Shown here piece after piece: positions 17,045 to 27,471 of a stretch of 64,000 nt of DNA (within the stretch, counting starts at the first letter, position 1; each line of letters starts with the position of its first letter). The notes beneath the pieces were generated by a model that was given only the letters and a program-made list of their open reading frames with translations, ran no database searches and was not told where the DNA came from. Both the position numbers and the translations under genes were made by a program. The stretch is from the NCBI RefSeq assembly GCF_006094275.1, contig NZ_CP034412.1, forward strand, positions 2,294,001-2,358,000, written 5' to 3'. The stretch is from Glutamicibacter creatinolyticus. GTDB lineage: Bacteria; Actinomycetota; Actinomycetes; Actinomycetales; Micrococcaceae.

Positions 17045-18562
17045 ATGATCCCCGTCTTCAGTGTTGCGCAGGTCCGAACGGTTGAGAAGGCCGAAATTTC
17101 CCGGCGAGGCTCCGAGGAACTGATGAAGCAGGCAGCCGCCGCGGTCAGCGACGCGGCCGTGCAGCTGCTGCACGGCGAGCCGGGGAAGAACATTGTCGGG
17201 CTGATCGGCCCGGGCAACAACGGCGGGGACGGGCTCTACGCGCTGGCGAACCTGGCCCGCCAGGGACACAACGCCACCGCGGTGCTGCTCAGCGAGAAGT
17301 CCCACGCCCCGGCGCTGGAGGAACTGCGCACCGCCGGGGGCACCATCACCACCGCCGCGGACGCGCCGCAGGCGGCCTCCGGTGCCGATCTGGTGATTGA
17401 TGCCATTTACGGTCTGGGCTACCGCCCTGGTGCCAAGCTGCCCACCGTCCCGCGCGGCGTGCCCGTGTTGGCGATGGATGTGCCCTCCGGGCTGGATGCT
17501 GCCACCGGTGCCGCGGATGACGCGGCGCTCCCCGCCGTCCGCACCGTGACGTTCGGAGCCCTGAAGGAGGGCCTGCTGACCGGTGACGGGCCGCTGCTGA
17601 CCGGGGAACTGTCCCTGGTGACCCTCGACTTTGATTTTTCCGCCCAGTCCCCCATGGCCTGGCTGGTGGACCCCGAGGCTGCCGGGCAGCTGCTGGATGA
17701 ACACCGCAGCTGGCGGGACGCCGCCCGCCACAAGTACCAGCGCGGCGTGCTGGGCCTGATCGCCGGTTCCGACCGCTACCCGGGCGCCGCCCAGCTGACC
17801 GCCCGTGCCGCCCTGAATGCCGGGGTGGGGCTGCTGCGCAGCCACATGCCCGACAAGGTTCAGGCCTACATGGCGGCCAGCGCCCCCGAGGCGGTGCCGC
17901 TGGGCGATCAGGAGGTCGCCGAGGCGCTCTCCCAGTCCCGACGGCACCTGCATGGACGCGGGGCGAAGATTTCGGCGTGGGCGATTGGACCGGGCCTGGA
18001 CCCCTCGGGCCAGCCGTCCGAGGTGATTGGCAAGGTCTTCAGCAGCCGCCAGCCGGCGGTCATCGATGCCAGCGGGCTGGAGATTGTCCCGGCCGGACCC
18101 AGTGAGCAGCCACGGGTGCTCACCCCGCACGCCAAGGAGCTGCGGATGCTGCTGCGCCGCGCCGGGATCACCGTCACCGCCCAGGACATTGCCGAGGAAC
18201 CGCAGAAGTGGACCCGGTGGGCGGCACTGTCCTACAACGCGGTGGTGCTGCTGAAGGGGCCAACGAACTACATTGTGGAGCCCGGGGGCAAGACCCTGGT
18301 GGTCTGCCACACCAGCCCGAAGCTGGCGACTGCCGGCAGCGGGGATGTGCTCACCGGTATCCTGGGCACCCTGCTCAGCGACTCCTCGCTCACCGGCGTG
18401 CAGGGCACCGCACTGGTCAGCAACCAGCGGCTGCTGGAGCTCACGGCCTGCGCCGCGGTGATCCATGGAGAGGTGGGACGCGTCGCCGCCGAGGACTCCA
18501 CGGTGTGCGCCACCCGGCTGATCGAGGTGCTGCCCCGGGTGATGGCCCGCTTCGGCTTCTAG
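17045..18562 (+). CDS. nnr: Bifunctional NAD(P)H-hydrate epimerase / ADP-dependent dehydratase
   Basis: Repairs hydrated NAD(P)H. The N-terminal YjeF_N epimerase domain has GPGNNGGDGLYALA near residue 57 and the VIDAIYGLG block. The C-terminal ribokinase-like dehydratase domain has GSDRYPGAAQLT and TAGSGDVLTGILG, the family signature. From ATG 17045 it has 505 residues, normal for the fused enzyme. An upstream ATG at 17015 would add ten residues, and the frame is open back into acpS, but that part overlaps acpS coding sequence and is rejected. The start is about 100 bases after acpS. Confidence 0.94.
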   Translation: MIPVFSVAQVRTVEKAEISRRGSEELMKQAAAAVSDAAVQLLHGEPGKNIVGLIGPGNNGGDGLYALANLARQGHNATAVLLSEKSHAPALEELRTAGGTITTAADAPQAASGADLVIDAIYGLGYRPGAKLPTVPRGVPVLAMDVPSGLDAATGAADDAALPAVRTVTFGALKEGLLTGDGPLLTGELSLVTLDFDFSAQSPMAWLVDPEAAGQLLDEHRSWRDAARHKYQRGVLGLIAGSDRYPGAAQLTARAALNAGVGLLRSHMPDKVQAYMAASAPEAVPLGDQEVAEALSQSRRHLHGRGAKISAWAIGPGLDPSGQPSEVIGKVFSSRQPAVIDASGLEIVPAGPSEQPRVLTPHAKELRMLLRRAGITVTAQDIAEEPQKWTRWAALSYNAVVLLKGPTNYIVEPGGKTLVVCHTSPKLATAGSGDVLTGILGTLLSDSSLTGVQGTALVSNQRLLELTACAAVIHGEVGRVAAEDSTVCATRLIEVLPRVMARFGF

Positions 18563-18578
18563 CGTCCACCAGGCAACC

Positions 18579-18645
18579 AAGGGCCCGGCCGCAGACCCGC
18601 AGGAGCAGTGATCCTGTGGTCTGGGGCCGGGCCCTTGGGGTTTTT
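18579..18645 (+). terminator. Intrinsic terminator after nnr
   Basis: AAGGGCCCGGCC (18579-18590) pairs with GGCCGGGCCCTT (18625-18636), with an inner CAGACC/GGTCTG stem, then TTTTT at 18641-18645. It lies between the convergent nnr and ugd. Confidence 0.8.
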
Positions 18646-18690
18646 GTGGATGTCCGGCGGCTCTTTTTCTGCTGTCGGGCGCCGCCGTAC

Positions 18691-20079
18691 CTAGTTGTTG
18701 GTGCCGGGAACGGGCACCACGGTCAGTGACTGCGTCTGCAGTTCGGGGCTGGCCACCTCGAAGCGCTCCCCCGGACCGGTGATGGTCCACCCGGCTTCCC
18801 GCCACAGGGCCCGGTCCAGCACGTTGCGCCCGTCAATCAACTGACGCTGGCGCACCACGGTGCCGAGCTGTTCGGGCTGCAGTTCACGGAATTCGGCCCA
18901 TTCGGTCAGCAGCAGCACCGCGTCGGCGTCCGCCGCGGCCTCCTTCCAGGAATCCACGTAGTGCAGGCGCGGGAAGCGGCGCCGGGCGTTGTCGTTGCCT
19001 TCCGGGTCATACACGGACACGTCCGCCCCGGAGTTGTAGAGCCGTACCGCGATGTCCAGGGCCGGCGAGTCACGCACGTCGTCGCTGTCGGGCTTGAACG
19101 TCACCCCCAGCACGCACACGTGCTTGCCGGCCAGGTTGTAATCCAGCATGGCCTCGGCCAGCGCGACCACCCGGTCGCGGCGGCGCAGGTTGATCTGGTC
19201 CACCTCGGCCAGGAACCCCATGGTCTGGCTCAGCCCGAGCTCGGAGACCCGGGCCTGCAGGGCACGGATGTCCTTGGGTAGGCAACCACCGCCAAAGCCC
19301 ACCCCGGCGTTCAAAAAGCGCCGTCCGATCCGGGCATCATGCCCGATGGCGTCGGCCAGGGTGCGGATGTCCCCGCCCACGGTTTCGGTGACCTCGGCGA
19401 AGGCGTTGATGAAGGAGATCTTGGTTGCCAGGAACGCGTTGGCCGCAACCTTGACCAGTTCACTGGTTTCCAGGTCGGTGACCACCTCGGGGGTGTCCTG
19501 CGCCAGGATGTCGGCGTAGACCTCCCGCAGCCGGACCAGGTCCTGTTCGTTCTGCACCCCGTAGACCAGCCGGTCAGGGCGCAGCGTGTCCTTGACGGCG
19601 AACCCCTCGCGCAGGAACTCGGGGTTCCAGGCCAGGGAGATGCCGCTGCCGGGTCTGGCGGCGGCCTTGATGCGTTCGCTCAGCCGGCGGGCGGTGCCCA
19701 CCGGCACGGTGGACTTGCCCACGATCAGGGCGCGGCCGGTGACGTGTTCGAGCAGGCTGTCCACCGCACCGTCCACGTAGCTCATGTCCGCGGACTGCGA
19801 GTCGGTGCGCTGTGGGGTACCCACGGTGATGAAATGGATGTCCGCCGCCGCGGCGACTTCGGCGTAGGAGTCGGTGAAGCGCAGCCGTCCGCCGGCCACG
19901 TGCTTCTGCAGCAGCTCGGGCAGCCCGGGTTCGTGGAAGGGCAGGATGCCGCGCGAGAGCGCGTCCAGCTTCTCCCGGTCCACGTCCAGGCCAATGACTT
20001 CAAAGCCCAGTTCGGCCATGCAGGCGGCATGGGTGGCACCCAGGTATCCGGTGCCGATGACACTCACGCGTAGACTCAT
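18691..20079 (-). CDS. ugd: UDP-glucose 6-dehydrogenase
   Basis: Oxidises UDP-glucose to UDP-glucuronate with two NAD, for cell-surface polymers. The 462-residue protein begins with the Rossmann motif VIGTGYLGATHAACMAELG. The catalytic Cys is in GVGFGGGCLPKDIRAL near residue 267, and the C-terminal domain has LGVTFKPDSDDVRDSPAL. All three domains are present. It is a single gene between convergent nnr and the glmM terminator. Confidence 0.95.
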   Translation of the reverse strand: MSLRVSVIGTGYLGATHAACMAELGFEVIGLDVDREKLDALSRGILPFHEPGLPELLQKHVAGGRLRFTDSYAEVAAAADIHFITVGTPQRTDSQSADMSYVDGAVDSLLEHVTGRALIVGKSTVPVGTARRLSERIKAAARPGSGISLAWNPEFLREGFAVKDTLRPDRLVYGVQNEQDLVRLREVYADILAQDTPEVVTDLETSELVKVAANAFLATKISFINAFAEVTETVGGDIRTLADAIGHDARIGRRFLNAGVGFGGGCLPKDIRALQARVSELGLSQTMGFLAEVDQINLRRRDRVVALAEAMLDYNLAGKHVCVLGVTFKPDSDDVRDSPALDIAVRLYNSGADVSVYDPEGNDNARRRFPRLHYVDSWKEAAADADAVLLLTEWAEFRELQPEQLGTVVRQRQLIDGRNVLDRALWREAGWTITGPGERFEVASPELQTQSLTVVPVPGTNN

Positions 20080-20211
20080 GTTCTACCCCCATCAGTTGCT
20101 GCCCGCCGTTTGGGCGGGCCGGTGCTGGCCGCGTCGCTGTGAGTTTATGGCCCGCAGCATTCGGGCAGGGCGGGATGTTGCCCAACCAGCGGCAAACACT
20201 GGATAAATTCT

Positions 20212-20245
20212 CGTCCCGGACCCGGCACGGGCCGGGTCCGGGACG
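20212..20245 (-). terminator. Perfect hairpin after glmM
   Basis: CGTCCCGGACCCGGC and GCCGGGTCCGGGACG form a 15-bp perfect stem with a 4-base loop between glmM and ugd. On the minus strand it is followed by GAGAATTTAT. Confidence 0.7.
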
Positions 20246-20273
20246 CAGGTGTTACAACGGTGTGTTGGCGTTC

Positions 20274-21620
20274 CTAGAGCGCCAGGTGCTGCAGGACCGC
20301 GGCGGCCAGCAGTTCGGCTTCGCTGCGGGCCTGTTCCTGGCTTCCGGCCTCCACCATCACCCGTACCACCGGTTCGGTGCCCGAGGGGCGCAGCAGCACC
20401 CGGCCGGTGCTGCCCAGGCGTTCCTCGGAGACGGCGACCGCGGCCATGACCTCGGCGCTGTCGTGCACGGCGGCCTTGTCCACCCCGCGCACGTTGATCA
20501 GCACCTGCGGCAGCACCGTGAGCACCTGGGCCAGTTCCTTCAGGGACTTGCCCGAGGCCTTGACCCGGGCGGCCAGCTGCAACCCGGTGAGCACCCCGTC
20601 ACCGGTGGTGGCGTATTCGCTGAAGATCACGTGCCCGGACTGTTCCCCGCCCAGCGAGTAGCCTCCGGCGTTCATCTCCTCCAGCACGTAGCGATCCCCC
20701 ACCCCGGTTTCCCGGATGGTGATCCCGTTGGCTTCCATGGCCAGCTTCAGGCCCAGGTTGCTCATGACGGTGGCGACCAGCACGTCATCCTTCAGCTTGC
20801 CCTGTTCCTTCAGGGCCAGGGCCATGATGGCCATGATCTGGTCCCCGTCGATGACGGTGCCTTCGTGGTCCACCGCCAGGCAGCGGTCCGCGTCCCCGTC
20901 GTGGGCGATGCCCAGGTCCGCGCCGTGCTCCACGACAGCGGCCTGCAGCTTCTCCAGATGGGTGGAACCGTAGCCGTCATTGATGTTCACGCCATCGGGT
21001 TCGGCCCCGATGACCACGACCTCGGCACCGGCTGCGTTGAACACCTCCGGGGAGCAGCCCGAGGCGGCGCCGTGGGCGCAGTCCAGCACCACTTTCAGCC
21101 CGTCCAGGCGGTTGGGCAGGGTCTGCAGCAGGTGGATGACGTAGCGGTCCTCAGCGTCGGCGAAACGCGAGACCCGTCCCACCGCTCCCCCGGTGGGGCG
21201 CGGCGGCTCCATCTGCAGGCACGCCTCGATGGCGTCCTCCAGCGAGTCGTCCAGCTTCTTCCCGCCGCGGGCCAGGAACTTGATGCCGTTATCGGGCGCC
21301 GGGTTGTGGGAGGCGGAGATCATCACGCCAAAGTCGGCCCCGAGGTCGCCCACCAGGAATGCGGCGGCGGGGGTCGGCAGCGTGCCGGCGTCCTTTACGT
21401 CCACACCGGAGGCCGACAGGCCCGCTTCAATCGCAGCGGAGAGGAAGTCGCCGCTGATGCGCGGGTCCTTGGCCACTACGGCTACCGGGCGTCGGCCGTC
21501 TTCAGACTGGCTCAACCCCAGAACCACCGAGGCGGCTTGCGACAGACGCATCGCCAGCTCCGGTGTCAACAGTTCATTCGCTTTTCCACGGACCCCATCG
21601 GTCCCAAATAACCTTGCCAT
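20274..21620 (-). CDS. glmM: Phosphoglucosamine mutase GlmM
   Basis: Converts glucosamine-6-phosphate to glucosamine-1-phosphate. The 448 residues begin [14 protein letters not shown]; the phosphoserine loop is [15 protein letters not shown], the metal-binding loop DGDADRC, and the C-terminal phosphate-binding loop [14 protein letters not shown]. The length is typical. It uses the product of the GlmS encoded 4 kb away. It lies downstream of rpsI but a hairpin separates them. Confidence 0.97.
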   Translation of the reverse strand: MARLFGTDGVRGKANELLTPELAMRLSQAASVVLGLSQSEDGRRPVAVVAKDPRISGDFLSAAIEAGLSASGVDVKDAGTLPTPAAAFLVGDLGADFGVMISASHNPAPDNGIKFLARGGKKLDDSLEDAIEACLQMEPPRPTGGAVGRVSRFADAEDRYVIHLLQTLPNRLDGLKVVLDCAHGAASGCSPEVFNAAGAEVVVIGAEPDGVNINDGYGSTHLEKLQAAVVEHGADLGIAHDGDADRCLAVDHEGTVIDGDQIMAIMALALKEQGKLKDDVLVATVMSNLGLKLAMEANGITIRETGVGDRYVLEEMNAGGYSLGGEQSGHVIFSEYATTGDGVLTGLQLAARVKASGKSLKELAQVLTVLPQVLINVRGVDKAAVHDSAEVMAAVAVSEERLGSTGRVLLRPSGTEPVVRVMVEAGSQEQARSEAELLAAAVLQHLAL

Positions 21621-21750
21621 CGTCCACCATCATATGCCTTGAACGGGGCGAAAAAGCGCTGATTTGGGTGCTGGAACCCCATTCGTGAGTGAAATTTGAT
21701 GCTCGTCGCACCGCCCGGGCAGCGGTTTTTCACATTAGTGCTTTAAAAGG

Positions 21751-21792
21751 GACGAACCCCACACCCGGAAGATCCCGGGAATGGGGTTTGTC
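21751..21792 (-). terminator. Terminator after rpsI
   Basis: GACGAACCCCA pairs with TGGGGTTTGTC around an inner CCCGG/CCGGG stem. On the minus strand a CCCTTTTAAAG tract follows, fitting an intrinsic terminator for rplM-rpsI. Confidence 0.75.
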
Positions 21793-21807
21793 CTGCGCAG
21801 GTACTGC

Positions 21808-22311
21808 TTAGCGCTTGGAGAACTGCGAGGCCTTGCGGGCCTTCTTCAGACCGGCCTTCTTGCGCTCGATGACGCGGGCGTCGCGAGTCAGGTAACCGGC
21901 CTTCTTCAGGGTCGGACGGTTGGCGTCGCGGTCGATCTCGTTCAGCGCGCGGGCGATGCCCAGGCGCAGTGCACCGGCCTGGCCGGAGGGGCCACCGCCG
22001 TGGATGCGGGCGAACACGTCGTAGGAACCTTCAAGGCCCAGGACCTTGAACGGCTCGTTGACGTCCTGCTGGTGCAGCTTGTTCGGGAAGTAGGTTGCCA
22101 GGTCGCGACCGTTCAGGGTCCAGGTGCCGTTGCCCGGCACCAGGCGCACGCGGGCGATGGCCTGCTTGCGGCGTCCCACGGCTCCACCGGACACGGTCAG
22201 CGGCGCGCGCTCGACGTCGCCGCCGGCAGCTGCGGCCGGGGCCGACTCGGTGGTGTAGGTCGACGGGGTGTCGCCTTCGAATTCGTTGATCTCTTCAGCG
22301 TTCTGAGCCAC
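21808..22311 (-). CDS. rpsI: 30S ribosomal protein S9
   Basis: 167 residues: an acidic, Ala/Thr/Ser-rich N-terminal extension of about 45 residues, as in other actinobacteria, then the S9 core ([19 protein letters not shown]) with [19 protein letters not shown], and a basic tail ending QFSKR that reaches the P-site tRNA. It follows rplM by 38 bases; the pair is one transcription unit closed by the hairpin at 21751. Confidence 0.97.
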   Translation of the reverse strand: MAQNAEEINEFEGDTPSTYTTESAPAAAAGGDVERAPLTVSGGAVGRRKQAIARVRLVPGNGTWTLNGRDLATYFPNKLHQQDVNEPFKVLGLEGSYDVFARIHGGGPSGQAGALRLGIARALNEIDRDANRPTLKKAGYLTRDARVIERKKAGLKKARKASQFSKR

Positions 22312-22349
22312 GATTATCTCCTAATAAGTTTTTCTTCTCGGGGCCAGGA

Positions 22350-22793
22350 CTACTGGGCGACCTGGGTGATTTCGAACGGCTTCGGAGCCTGGGCCGCGTG
22401 CGGGTGCTCAGCGCCACGGTAGACCTTCAGCTTGCTCAGCTGGGCTGCGGCGATCTTGTTCTTCGGCAGCATGCCCTTGATGGCCTTCTCGACAGCCTGA
22501 ACCGGGTTCTTCTCCAGCAGTTCGGCGTAGTTCGAGCTCTTCAGACCGCCCGGGAAACCGGAGTGGCGGTAAGCGCGCTTCTGCACCAGCTTGTTGCCGG
22601 TCAGGGCAACCTTCTCAGCGTTGATGATGATGACGTGGTCGCCCATGTCCATATGCGAGGCGAAAGTAGCCTTGTGCTTGCCGCGCAGCAGGGTCGCTGC
22701 TTCGACAGCCAGGCGGCCGAGCACAACATCGGTGGCGTCAATGACGTGCCACTGACGAGTCTGGTCAGCTGGCTTAGGGGTGTACGTACGCAC
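22350..22793 (-). CDS. rplM: 50S ribosomal protein L13
   Basis: 147 residues, normal length. Recognisable blocks are [19 protein letters not shown] at the N-terminus, ADNHVIII-like [11 protein letters not shown] and the C-terminal [17 protein letters not shown]. First gene of the rplM-rpsI unit; its promoter must lie in the 350 bases before truA. Confidence 0.97.
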   Translation of the reverse strand: MRTYTPKPADQTRQWHVIDATDVVLGRLAVEAATLLRGKHKATFASHMDMGDHVIIINAEKVALTGNKLVQKRAYRHSGFPGGLKSSNYAELLEKNPVQAVEKAIKGMLPKNKIAAAQLSKLKVYRGAEHPHAAQAPKPFEITQVAQ

Positions 22794-23143
22794 AGTAATT
22801 GCCTTACGTTGATTCGTTTCTGGTCAAACAGCTGCAGGTGTCATGGCGTGAGATCCATCAGGGACAAGCACTGTCGTGTTTACTTTGTGTCAGGACCAGT
22901 ACGTCAGGTGAGGACTGATTTAACCGGCCGTCCAGGTGGTGTTCGCATGCCCAGCAGACCAGCGGCTATGCAACTAAGCCGTCACGCTGTGGCATGTAGT
23001 GTCGAACGTGGACATACACAACTTTCACAAGTTTAGCCGATTAATGGGCCAGCACACAATTCGGCTAGTGGGCCTGGTGGGGCCCAAATGCCCGCAATGA
23101 CGGGTATTTTCCGTCACAGTCCCCAAGCCCACCTGTCAATCAG
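22794..23143. other. Intergenic region between truA and rplM
   Basis: 350 bases without a supported gene. It must hold the rplM promoter and leader on the minus strand. The + strand frame running out of rplM is antisense and has no own start. A weak hairpin ATGCCCG/CGGGTAT near 23089-23107 may end truA transcription. Confidence 0.5.
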
Positions 23144-24145
23144 CTACCGCCCGGATTCCGCCGAAGTGCTCTTCGCCGGGTGCTCTTCGTGGCCCTGAGC
23201 GGTGGCGGTGCCTTCCTCCACGAGCGCCCCGGTGGCCTCATCGGCGCGGCGCCGGGCCCTGGTCTGCTCGGCCCGGGCCAGCAGCTGCCCGGCCTGCGGG
23301 TAGCGCACCTCCTCCAGGACCAGGGCGCGGGGGTGGGCCAGTTTCGTCTTCGAATCGCGCACCATGGCCTGCAGCCGGTCGGCGAGGAAGCCCTGGGTTT
23401 CCCGCCCGTCCCCCACCATCAGCGCGGCCCCGATCAGGGCGCGCACCATGTTGTGGCAGAAGGCGTCCGCGACCAGGTGGGCGGTGATGATCCCGTCTCC
23501 GCCCCTGGTAAAGGAGAACTCCTGCAGGGTGCGGATGGTGGTGGCATCGGGGCGGGGCTTGCAGTAGGAGAGGAAGTCGTGGCGGCCCAGCACGCTGCGC
23601 GCCTCGGCGTCCATCAGCTGCACATCCAGTTCCTCCCGGTGCCACATGGTGATCTGCCGGGTCAGTGGGTCCCAGCGGTGCAGCCCGTCCGCAATGCGGT
23701 AGGAGTAGCGGCGCTGCAGGGCCGAGAAGCGGGCGTCAAAGCCCGGCTCGGCCACGGCCGCGTCATGGATGAGCACGGCCCCCTCCTGGCTGGCCAGGAT
23801 CCCGTTCAGCCGGCGCACCAACGCCTTGGCGGGGCTCAGCGGTGAGCGCCGCGGCAGCGCCTCGTATTCGGTGGGGGTCAAATCAAAGTGGACCATCTGG
23901 TTCCGGGCGTGCACCCCGGCGTCGGTGCGCCCGGCCACAACCACCCGGACCTGGCGCCGCACCAGGGTGGCCAGCCCCTCCTCGATCAGCTGCTGGACCC
24001 CGAGCACGTTTGGCTGCCGGGCCCACCCGTGGAACTGGGAGCCGTCATAGCCCAGGCGCATCCGCATCCGCACCGTGGCCGGTTCGCTGGAACCGGACGC
24101 CACGGTGGCGCCCAGCGGGTGGGTTTCGGGTGCTGGGGTGCTCAT
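23144..24145 (-). CDS. truA: tRNA pseudouridine synthase A TruA
   Basis: Makes pseudouridine at positions 38-40 of tRNA anticodon stems. The catalytic Asp is in VAGRTDAGVHARNQMVHFD, and LGYDGSQFHGWARQPN opens the domain. From ATG 24145 the protein has 333 residues. ATG 24154 is three codons upstream and equally possible; the open frame further out lacks family similarity. The C-terminal 60 residues after RALVLEEVRYP are Ala/Glu/Arg-rich and look like a disordered tail. It follows rplQ, as often in bacteria. Confidence 0.93.
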   Translation of the reverse strand: MSTPAPETHPLGATVASGSSEPATVRMRMRLGYDGSQFHGWARQPNVLGVQQLIEEGLATLVRRQVRVVVAGRTDAGVHARNQMVHFDLTPTEYEALPRRSPLSPAKALVRRLNGILASQEGAVLIHDAAVAEPGFDARFSALQRRYSYRIADGLHRWDPLTRQITMWHREELDVQLMDAEARSVLGRHDFLSYCKPRPDATTIRTLQEFSFTRGGDGIITAHLVADAFCHNMVRALIGAALMVGDGRETQGFLADRLQAMVRDSKTKLAHPRALVLEEVRYPQAGQLLARAEQTRARRRADEATGALVEEGTATAQGHEEHPAKSTSAESGR

Positions 24146-24264
24146 GGGTTCCATTATCCAATCTGTGTCCGGCGTCCTGCCAAATCCGGTGGTGGTCCCG
24201 CCCGCCGTTGCGGGCAGGCGCAGCAACCTCGAGAAGAGCAGCGGGCTTTGGTGGGCATTTAAGC

Positions 24265-24300
24265 ACCGAACCCCGGAAGCATGCGCTTCCGGGGTTCGGT
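24265..24300 (-). terminator. Perfect 16-bp hairpin after rplQ
   Basis: ACCGAACCCCGGAAGC and GCTTCCGGGGTTCGGT with an ATGC loop, 35 bases after the rplQ stop. On the minus strand it is followed by GCTTAAATG. It separates rplQ from truA. Confidence 0.7.
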
Positions 24301-24334
24301 GACCGAGGTGGCCCGTGCGTGCGGGCCGTGGGCC

Positions 24335-24787
24335 TTAGGCCTCTTCGGTGGCCTCAGGGGCGGCGTTCTCGGCAGCCTTTTCGGCTTCCTTCACGACGGC
24401 CTGCTTCGGCGAAACCGGCTCCATGACCAGTTCGATGACAGCCATCGGGGCGTTGTCGCCCTTGCGGTTGCCGATCTTGGTGATGCGGGTGTAGCCGCCT
24501 TCGCGGTTGGCCATCACCGGGGCGATGTTCTCGAACAGCTCGTGAACGATCGACTTGTTGGTGCGGCTGCGCGATGCGATCACGGACTGCACGCGACGAC
24601 GCGAGGCCAGGTCTCCGCGCTTGGCGAAGGTGATCAGGCGCTCGGCGTGCGGGGCCAGGCGCTTGGCGCGGTTCAGGGTGGTGGTGATCTGCTTGTTCTC
24701 GAACAGCTGGGCAGACAGGTTGGCGAGGATCAGTCGCTCGTGAGCTGCGCTGCCGCCGAGACGCGGACCCTTGGTGGGGGTTGGCAT
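24335..24787 (-). CDS. rplQ: 50S ribosomal protein L17
   Basis: 150 residues. The core starts [23 protein letters not shown] and includes [25 protein letters not shown]. An acidic Ala/Glu-rich tail of about 25 residues follows, as in other high-GC Gram-positives. Located 85 bases after rpoA in the alpha operon. Confidence 0.97.
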   Translation of the reverse strand: MPTPTKGPRLGGSAAHERLILANLSAQLFENKQITTTLNRAKRLAPHAERLITFAKRGDLASRRRVQSVIASRSRTNKSIVHELFENIAPVMANREGGYTRITKIGNRKGDNAPMAVIELVMEPVSPKQAVVKEAEKAAENAAPEATEEA

Positions 24788-24872
24788 TGGTGTTCTCCTA
24801 GATGAATAATCCTGCGCTCCCGGCCCTTAGGCCGGGAACCCGGATGAAGTTATTTGTCGCCAGACGCGGTGC

Positions 24873-25880
24873 CTAGAGGCTGCCGTCGCCGTAGACATCC
24901 TCGCCGTCTTCCATGGCGGCACGGCTGCCCATGTCGAACCCCGGAGGGGAATCCTTCAGGGACAGGCCGAGGTCTACAAGCTTTGCCTTGACTTCGTCAA
25001 TGGACTTGGCACCGAAGTTGCGGATGTCCATCAGGTCGGCCTCCGAACGCGTGACCAGTTCACCCACGGAGTGGATGCCCTCGCGCTTCAGGCAGTTGTA
25101 GGAACGCACGGTCAGTTCCAGGTCCTCGATCGGCAGCGCCATGTCGGCAGCCAGGGCTGCGTCGGTTGGCGACGGGCCGATCTCGATTCCCTCGGCTGCG
25201 GTGTTCAGCTCGCGGAACAGGCCGAACAGCTCCACCAGGGTGGTGCCGGCCGATGCCACGGCGTCGCGCGGGGAAATCGACTCCTTGGTCTCCACATCAA
25301 CGATCAGGCGATCGAAGTCGGTGCGCTGCTCAACACGGGTGGCCTCCACGCGGAAGGTCACCTTCAGCACCGGCGAGTAGATCGAGTCGACCGGGATCCG
25401 GCCAATCTCGCTGTCGGCGCTCTTGTTCTGGGCGGCGGACACGTAGCCACGGCCACGCTCAATGGTCAGTTCCATGTCGAACTTGCCGTTGGCGTTCAGG
25501 GTGGCGATGTGCAGATCTGGATTGTGGAACTCAACACCGGCAGGCGGGGTGATGTCCGCTGCGGTGACGACGCCGGGGCCCTGCTTGCGCAGGTAAGCGA
25601 CGACCGGTTCATCGTGCTCGGAGGACACGGACAGGTTCTTGATGTTCAGAACCAGTTCGGTGACGTCTTCCTTCACACCGGCTACGGTGGAGAACTCGTG
25701 CAGTACGCCGTCGATGCGAACGCTGGTGACGGAGGCACCAGGGATCGAGGACAGCAGGGTACGGCGAAGCGAGTTACCTAGGGTGTAGCCAAAGCCCGGC
25801 TCCAGCGGTTCGATGACGAACCGGGAGCGATTCTCGGAAACAACTTCTTCGGTCAGGGTTGGGCGCTGCGTAATGAGCAC
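24873..25880 (-). CDS. rpoA: DNA-directed RNA polymerase subunit alpha
   Basis: 335 residues. The N-terminal domain ([25 protein letters not shown]) dimerises and seats beta and beta'. After a linker near 230-250 the C-terminal domain begins ([19 protein letters not shown]) and holds the helix-hairpin-helix that binds UP elements and activators ([15 protein letters not shown]). An acidic tail ends the protein. It follows rpsK in the alpha operon, with an intercistronic hairpin at 25976. Confidence 0.97.
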   Translation of the reverse strand: MLITQRPTLTEEVVSENRSRFVIEPLEPGFGYTLGNSLRRTLLSSIPGASVTSVRIDGVLHEFSTVAGVKEDVTELVLNIKNLSVSSEHDEPVVAYLRKQGPGVVTAADITPPAGVEFHNPDLHIATLNANGKFDMELTIERGRGYVSAAQNKSADSEIGRIPVDSIYSPVLKVTFRVEATRVEQRTDFDRLIVDVETKESISPRDAVASAGTTLVELFGLFRELNTAAEGIEIGPSPTDAALAADMALPIEDLELTVRSYNCLKREGIHSVGELVTRSEADLMDIRNFGAKSIDEVKAKLVDLGLSLKDSPPGFDMGSRAAMEDGEDVYGDGSL

Positions 25881-25975
25881 TTACATTTCCTTTCGGCGAG
25901 CGTCCGCTATATGACGCAACACGGGGGTGGAAACGACGGTAGCCTCTGCGGCGTACGTCTGTTGCAGGTGTGAGG

Positions 25976-26016
25976 CCTGGAAGCCGGCCCTCGCCGGGGC
26001 GGGGGCGGCTTCCAGG
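25976..26016 (-). terminator. Hairpin between rpsK and rpoA
   Basis: CCTGGAAGCC and GGCTTCCAGG form a 10-bp stem with a GC-rich loop in the 155-base gap. There is no T tract, so partial attenuation or RNA processing between ribosomal-protein and polymerase genes is more likely than full termination. Confidence 0.4.
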
Positions 26017-26035
26017 TCTCTTCCTGACGGCTGAG

Positions 26036-26437
26036 TTAGACGCGGCGACGCTTTGGCGGGCGGCAACCGTTGTGTGCGCTCGGGGAAACGTCCTGGATGG
26101 ACCCAACCTCAAGGCCGGCGGCCTGCAGCGAGCGGATCGCGGTTTCGCGTCCCGAGCCCGGGCCCTTGACGAAAACGTCAACCTTGCGCATGCCGTGCTC
26201 CTGGGCACGCTTGGCAGCCTGCTCGGCGGCCATCTGTGCGGCGTACGGGGTCGACTTGCGCGAACCCTTCATGCCGACCTCACCGGCCGAGGCCCACGAG
26301 ATCACAGCACCGGTCGGGTCGGTAATCGACACGATGGTGTTGTTGAAGGTGCTCTTGATGTGCGCCTGGCCCAGCGCGATATTCTTTTTGTCCTTGCGAC
26401 GCGGCTTACGCACCGCTCCACGAGTCTTTGGGGGCAT
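26036..26437 (-). CDS. rpsK: 30S ribosomal protein S11
   Basis: 133 residues. A basic N-terminal tail ([16 protein letters not shown]) precedes the core [20 protein letters not shown], with [19 protein letters not shown] and the C-terminal [12 protein letters not shown]. Platform protein of the 30S subunit. 43 bases after rpsM. Confidence 0.97.
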   Translation of the reverse strand: MPPKTRGAVRKPRRKDKKNIALGQAHIKSTFNNTIVSITDPTGAVISWASAGEVGMKGSRKSTPYAAQMAAEQAAKRAQEHGMRKVDVFVKGPGSGRETAIRSLQAAGLEVGSIQDVSPSAHNGCRPPKRRRV

Positions 26438-26480
26438 TTCTTCTCCTACGAAAAAGTTTTTGGATCTAGACCGCTAGGAA

Positions 26481-26855
26481 TTAGCGGGTCTTCTTCTTAC
26501 CGGCGACGGTACGCTTCGGGCCCTTGCGGGTACGGGCGTTGGTCTTGGTGCGCTGACCGTGAACCGGCAGACCCTTGCGGTGGCGAATACCTTCGTAGGA
26601 TCCGATTTCGACCTTGCGGCGGATGTCGGCCTGAACCTCACGGCGCAGGTCACCTTCCACCTGGTAGGTGCCTTCGATGAAGTCACGCAGCTGAACCAGC
26701 TCAGCGTCGGTGAGATCCTTCACGCGAGTATCCGGGTTGATTCCGGTTGCTGCGATGGTCTCTTCTGCACGGGTCCTGCCCACGCCGTAGATGTAAGTCA
26801 ACGCGATGATCACGCGCTTTTCGCGTGGGATGTCCACGCCTGCTAAACGAGCCAT
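26481..26855 (-). CDS. rpsM: 30S ribosomal protein S13
   Basis: 124 residues. Begins [23 protein letters not shown], contains the helix-two-turn-helix ([16 protein letters not shown]) and [22 protein letters not shown], and ends in a basic tail that contacts P-site tRNA and the intersubunit bridge. Second to last ribosomal gene group of the alpha operon. Confidence 0.97.
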   Translation of the reverse strand: MARLAGVDIPREKRVIIALTYIYGVGRTRAEETIAATGINPDTRVKDLTDAELVQLRDFIEGTYQVEGDLRREVQADIRRKVEIGSYEGIRHRKGLPVHGQRTKTNARTRKGPKRTVAGKKKTR

Positions 26856-27003
26856 AAGTGGCTACCTTTCAACGTTCGGAGGTCTTCAGCAGCACCTTCC
26901 CACCGAAGTGGTCCCCAGCCTCCGAAACCGGGGGTGTGCATCGCGCGTATTCGATGCGGTGCTGCCATTTCTTGACTACGCGTGGGACAAATCCGTAAGG
27001 GAT

Positions 27004-27117
27004 TTAGCCCTGACGCTGCTTGTGGCGTGGGTTCGAGCAGATCACCATAACGCGACCATTGCGGCGAATCACCTTGCAATTGTCGCAGATCGGCTTCACG
27101 CTGGGGTTAACCTTCAA
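27004..27117 (-). CDS. rpmJ: 50S ribosomal protein L36
   Basis: A 37-residue protein read from TTG 27117: [20 protein letters not shown], then [16 protein letters not shown] and TAA. The TTG has AGAGGAG eight bases upstream, deciding the start. The zinc ribbon ligands Cys11, Cys14 and Cys27 and the His in NPRHKQRQG are present, so this is the zinc-binding (C+) form. It lies between infA and rpsM in the usual place. Confidence 0.95.
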   Translation of the reverse strand: MKVNPSVKPICDNCKVIRRNGRVMVICSNPRHKQRQG

Positions 27118-27249
27118 GGGTTTACTCCTCTTGCGGTTGCAGTTATTTTTGGAGCGGTAAACAAGCCTGCCTCAAGACAATGCTCAAGCGGCCGTCCGGG
27201 TGATCATTCACTGGACGTCCGCAAGATCGCTGTCTCAAAAACTACTGAT

Positions 27250-27471
27250 TTACTTGTAGCGGTAAACGATACGACCTCGGTTGAGATCGTATGGGCTCAT
27301 TTCTACCTGCACCCGGTCCTCTGGGAGGATTCGAATGTAGTGCTGGCGCATTTTACCCGAGATAGTTGCAAGCACGACGTGCTTGTTGGGCAGTTCGACG
27401 CGGAACATTGCGTTCGGCAATGCTTCGGTCACTGTGCCCTCTACCTGGATGACACCTTCCTTCTTGGCCAT
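27250..27471 (-). CDS. infA: Translation initiation factor IF-1
   Basis: 73-residue OB-fold protein that blocks the A site during initiation. Begins [22 protein letters not shown] and ends [15 protein letters not shown], matching the family end to end. It starts the infA-rpmJ-rpsM-rpsK-rpoA-rplQ run; a separate promoter is expected in the 184 bases after map's terminator. Confidence 0.97.
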   Translation of the reverse strand: MAKKEGVIQVEGTVTEALPNAMFRVELPNKHVVLATISGKMRQHYIRILPEDRVQVEMSPYDLNRGRIVYRYK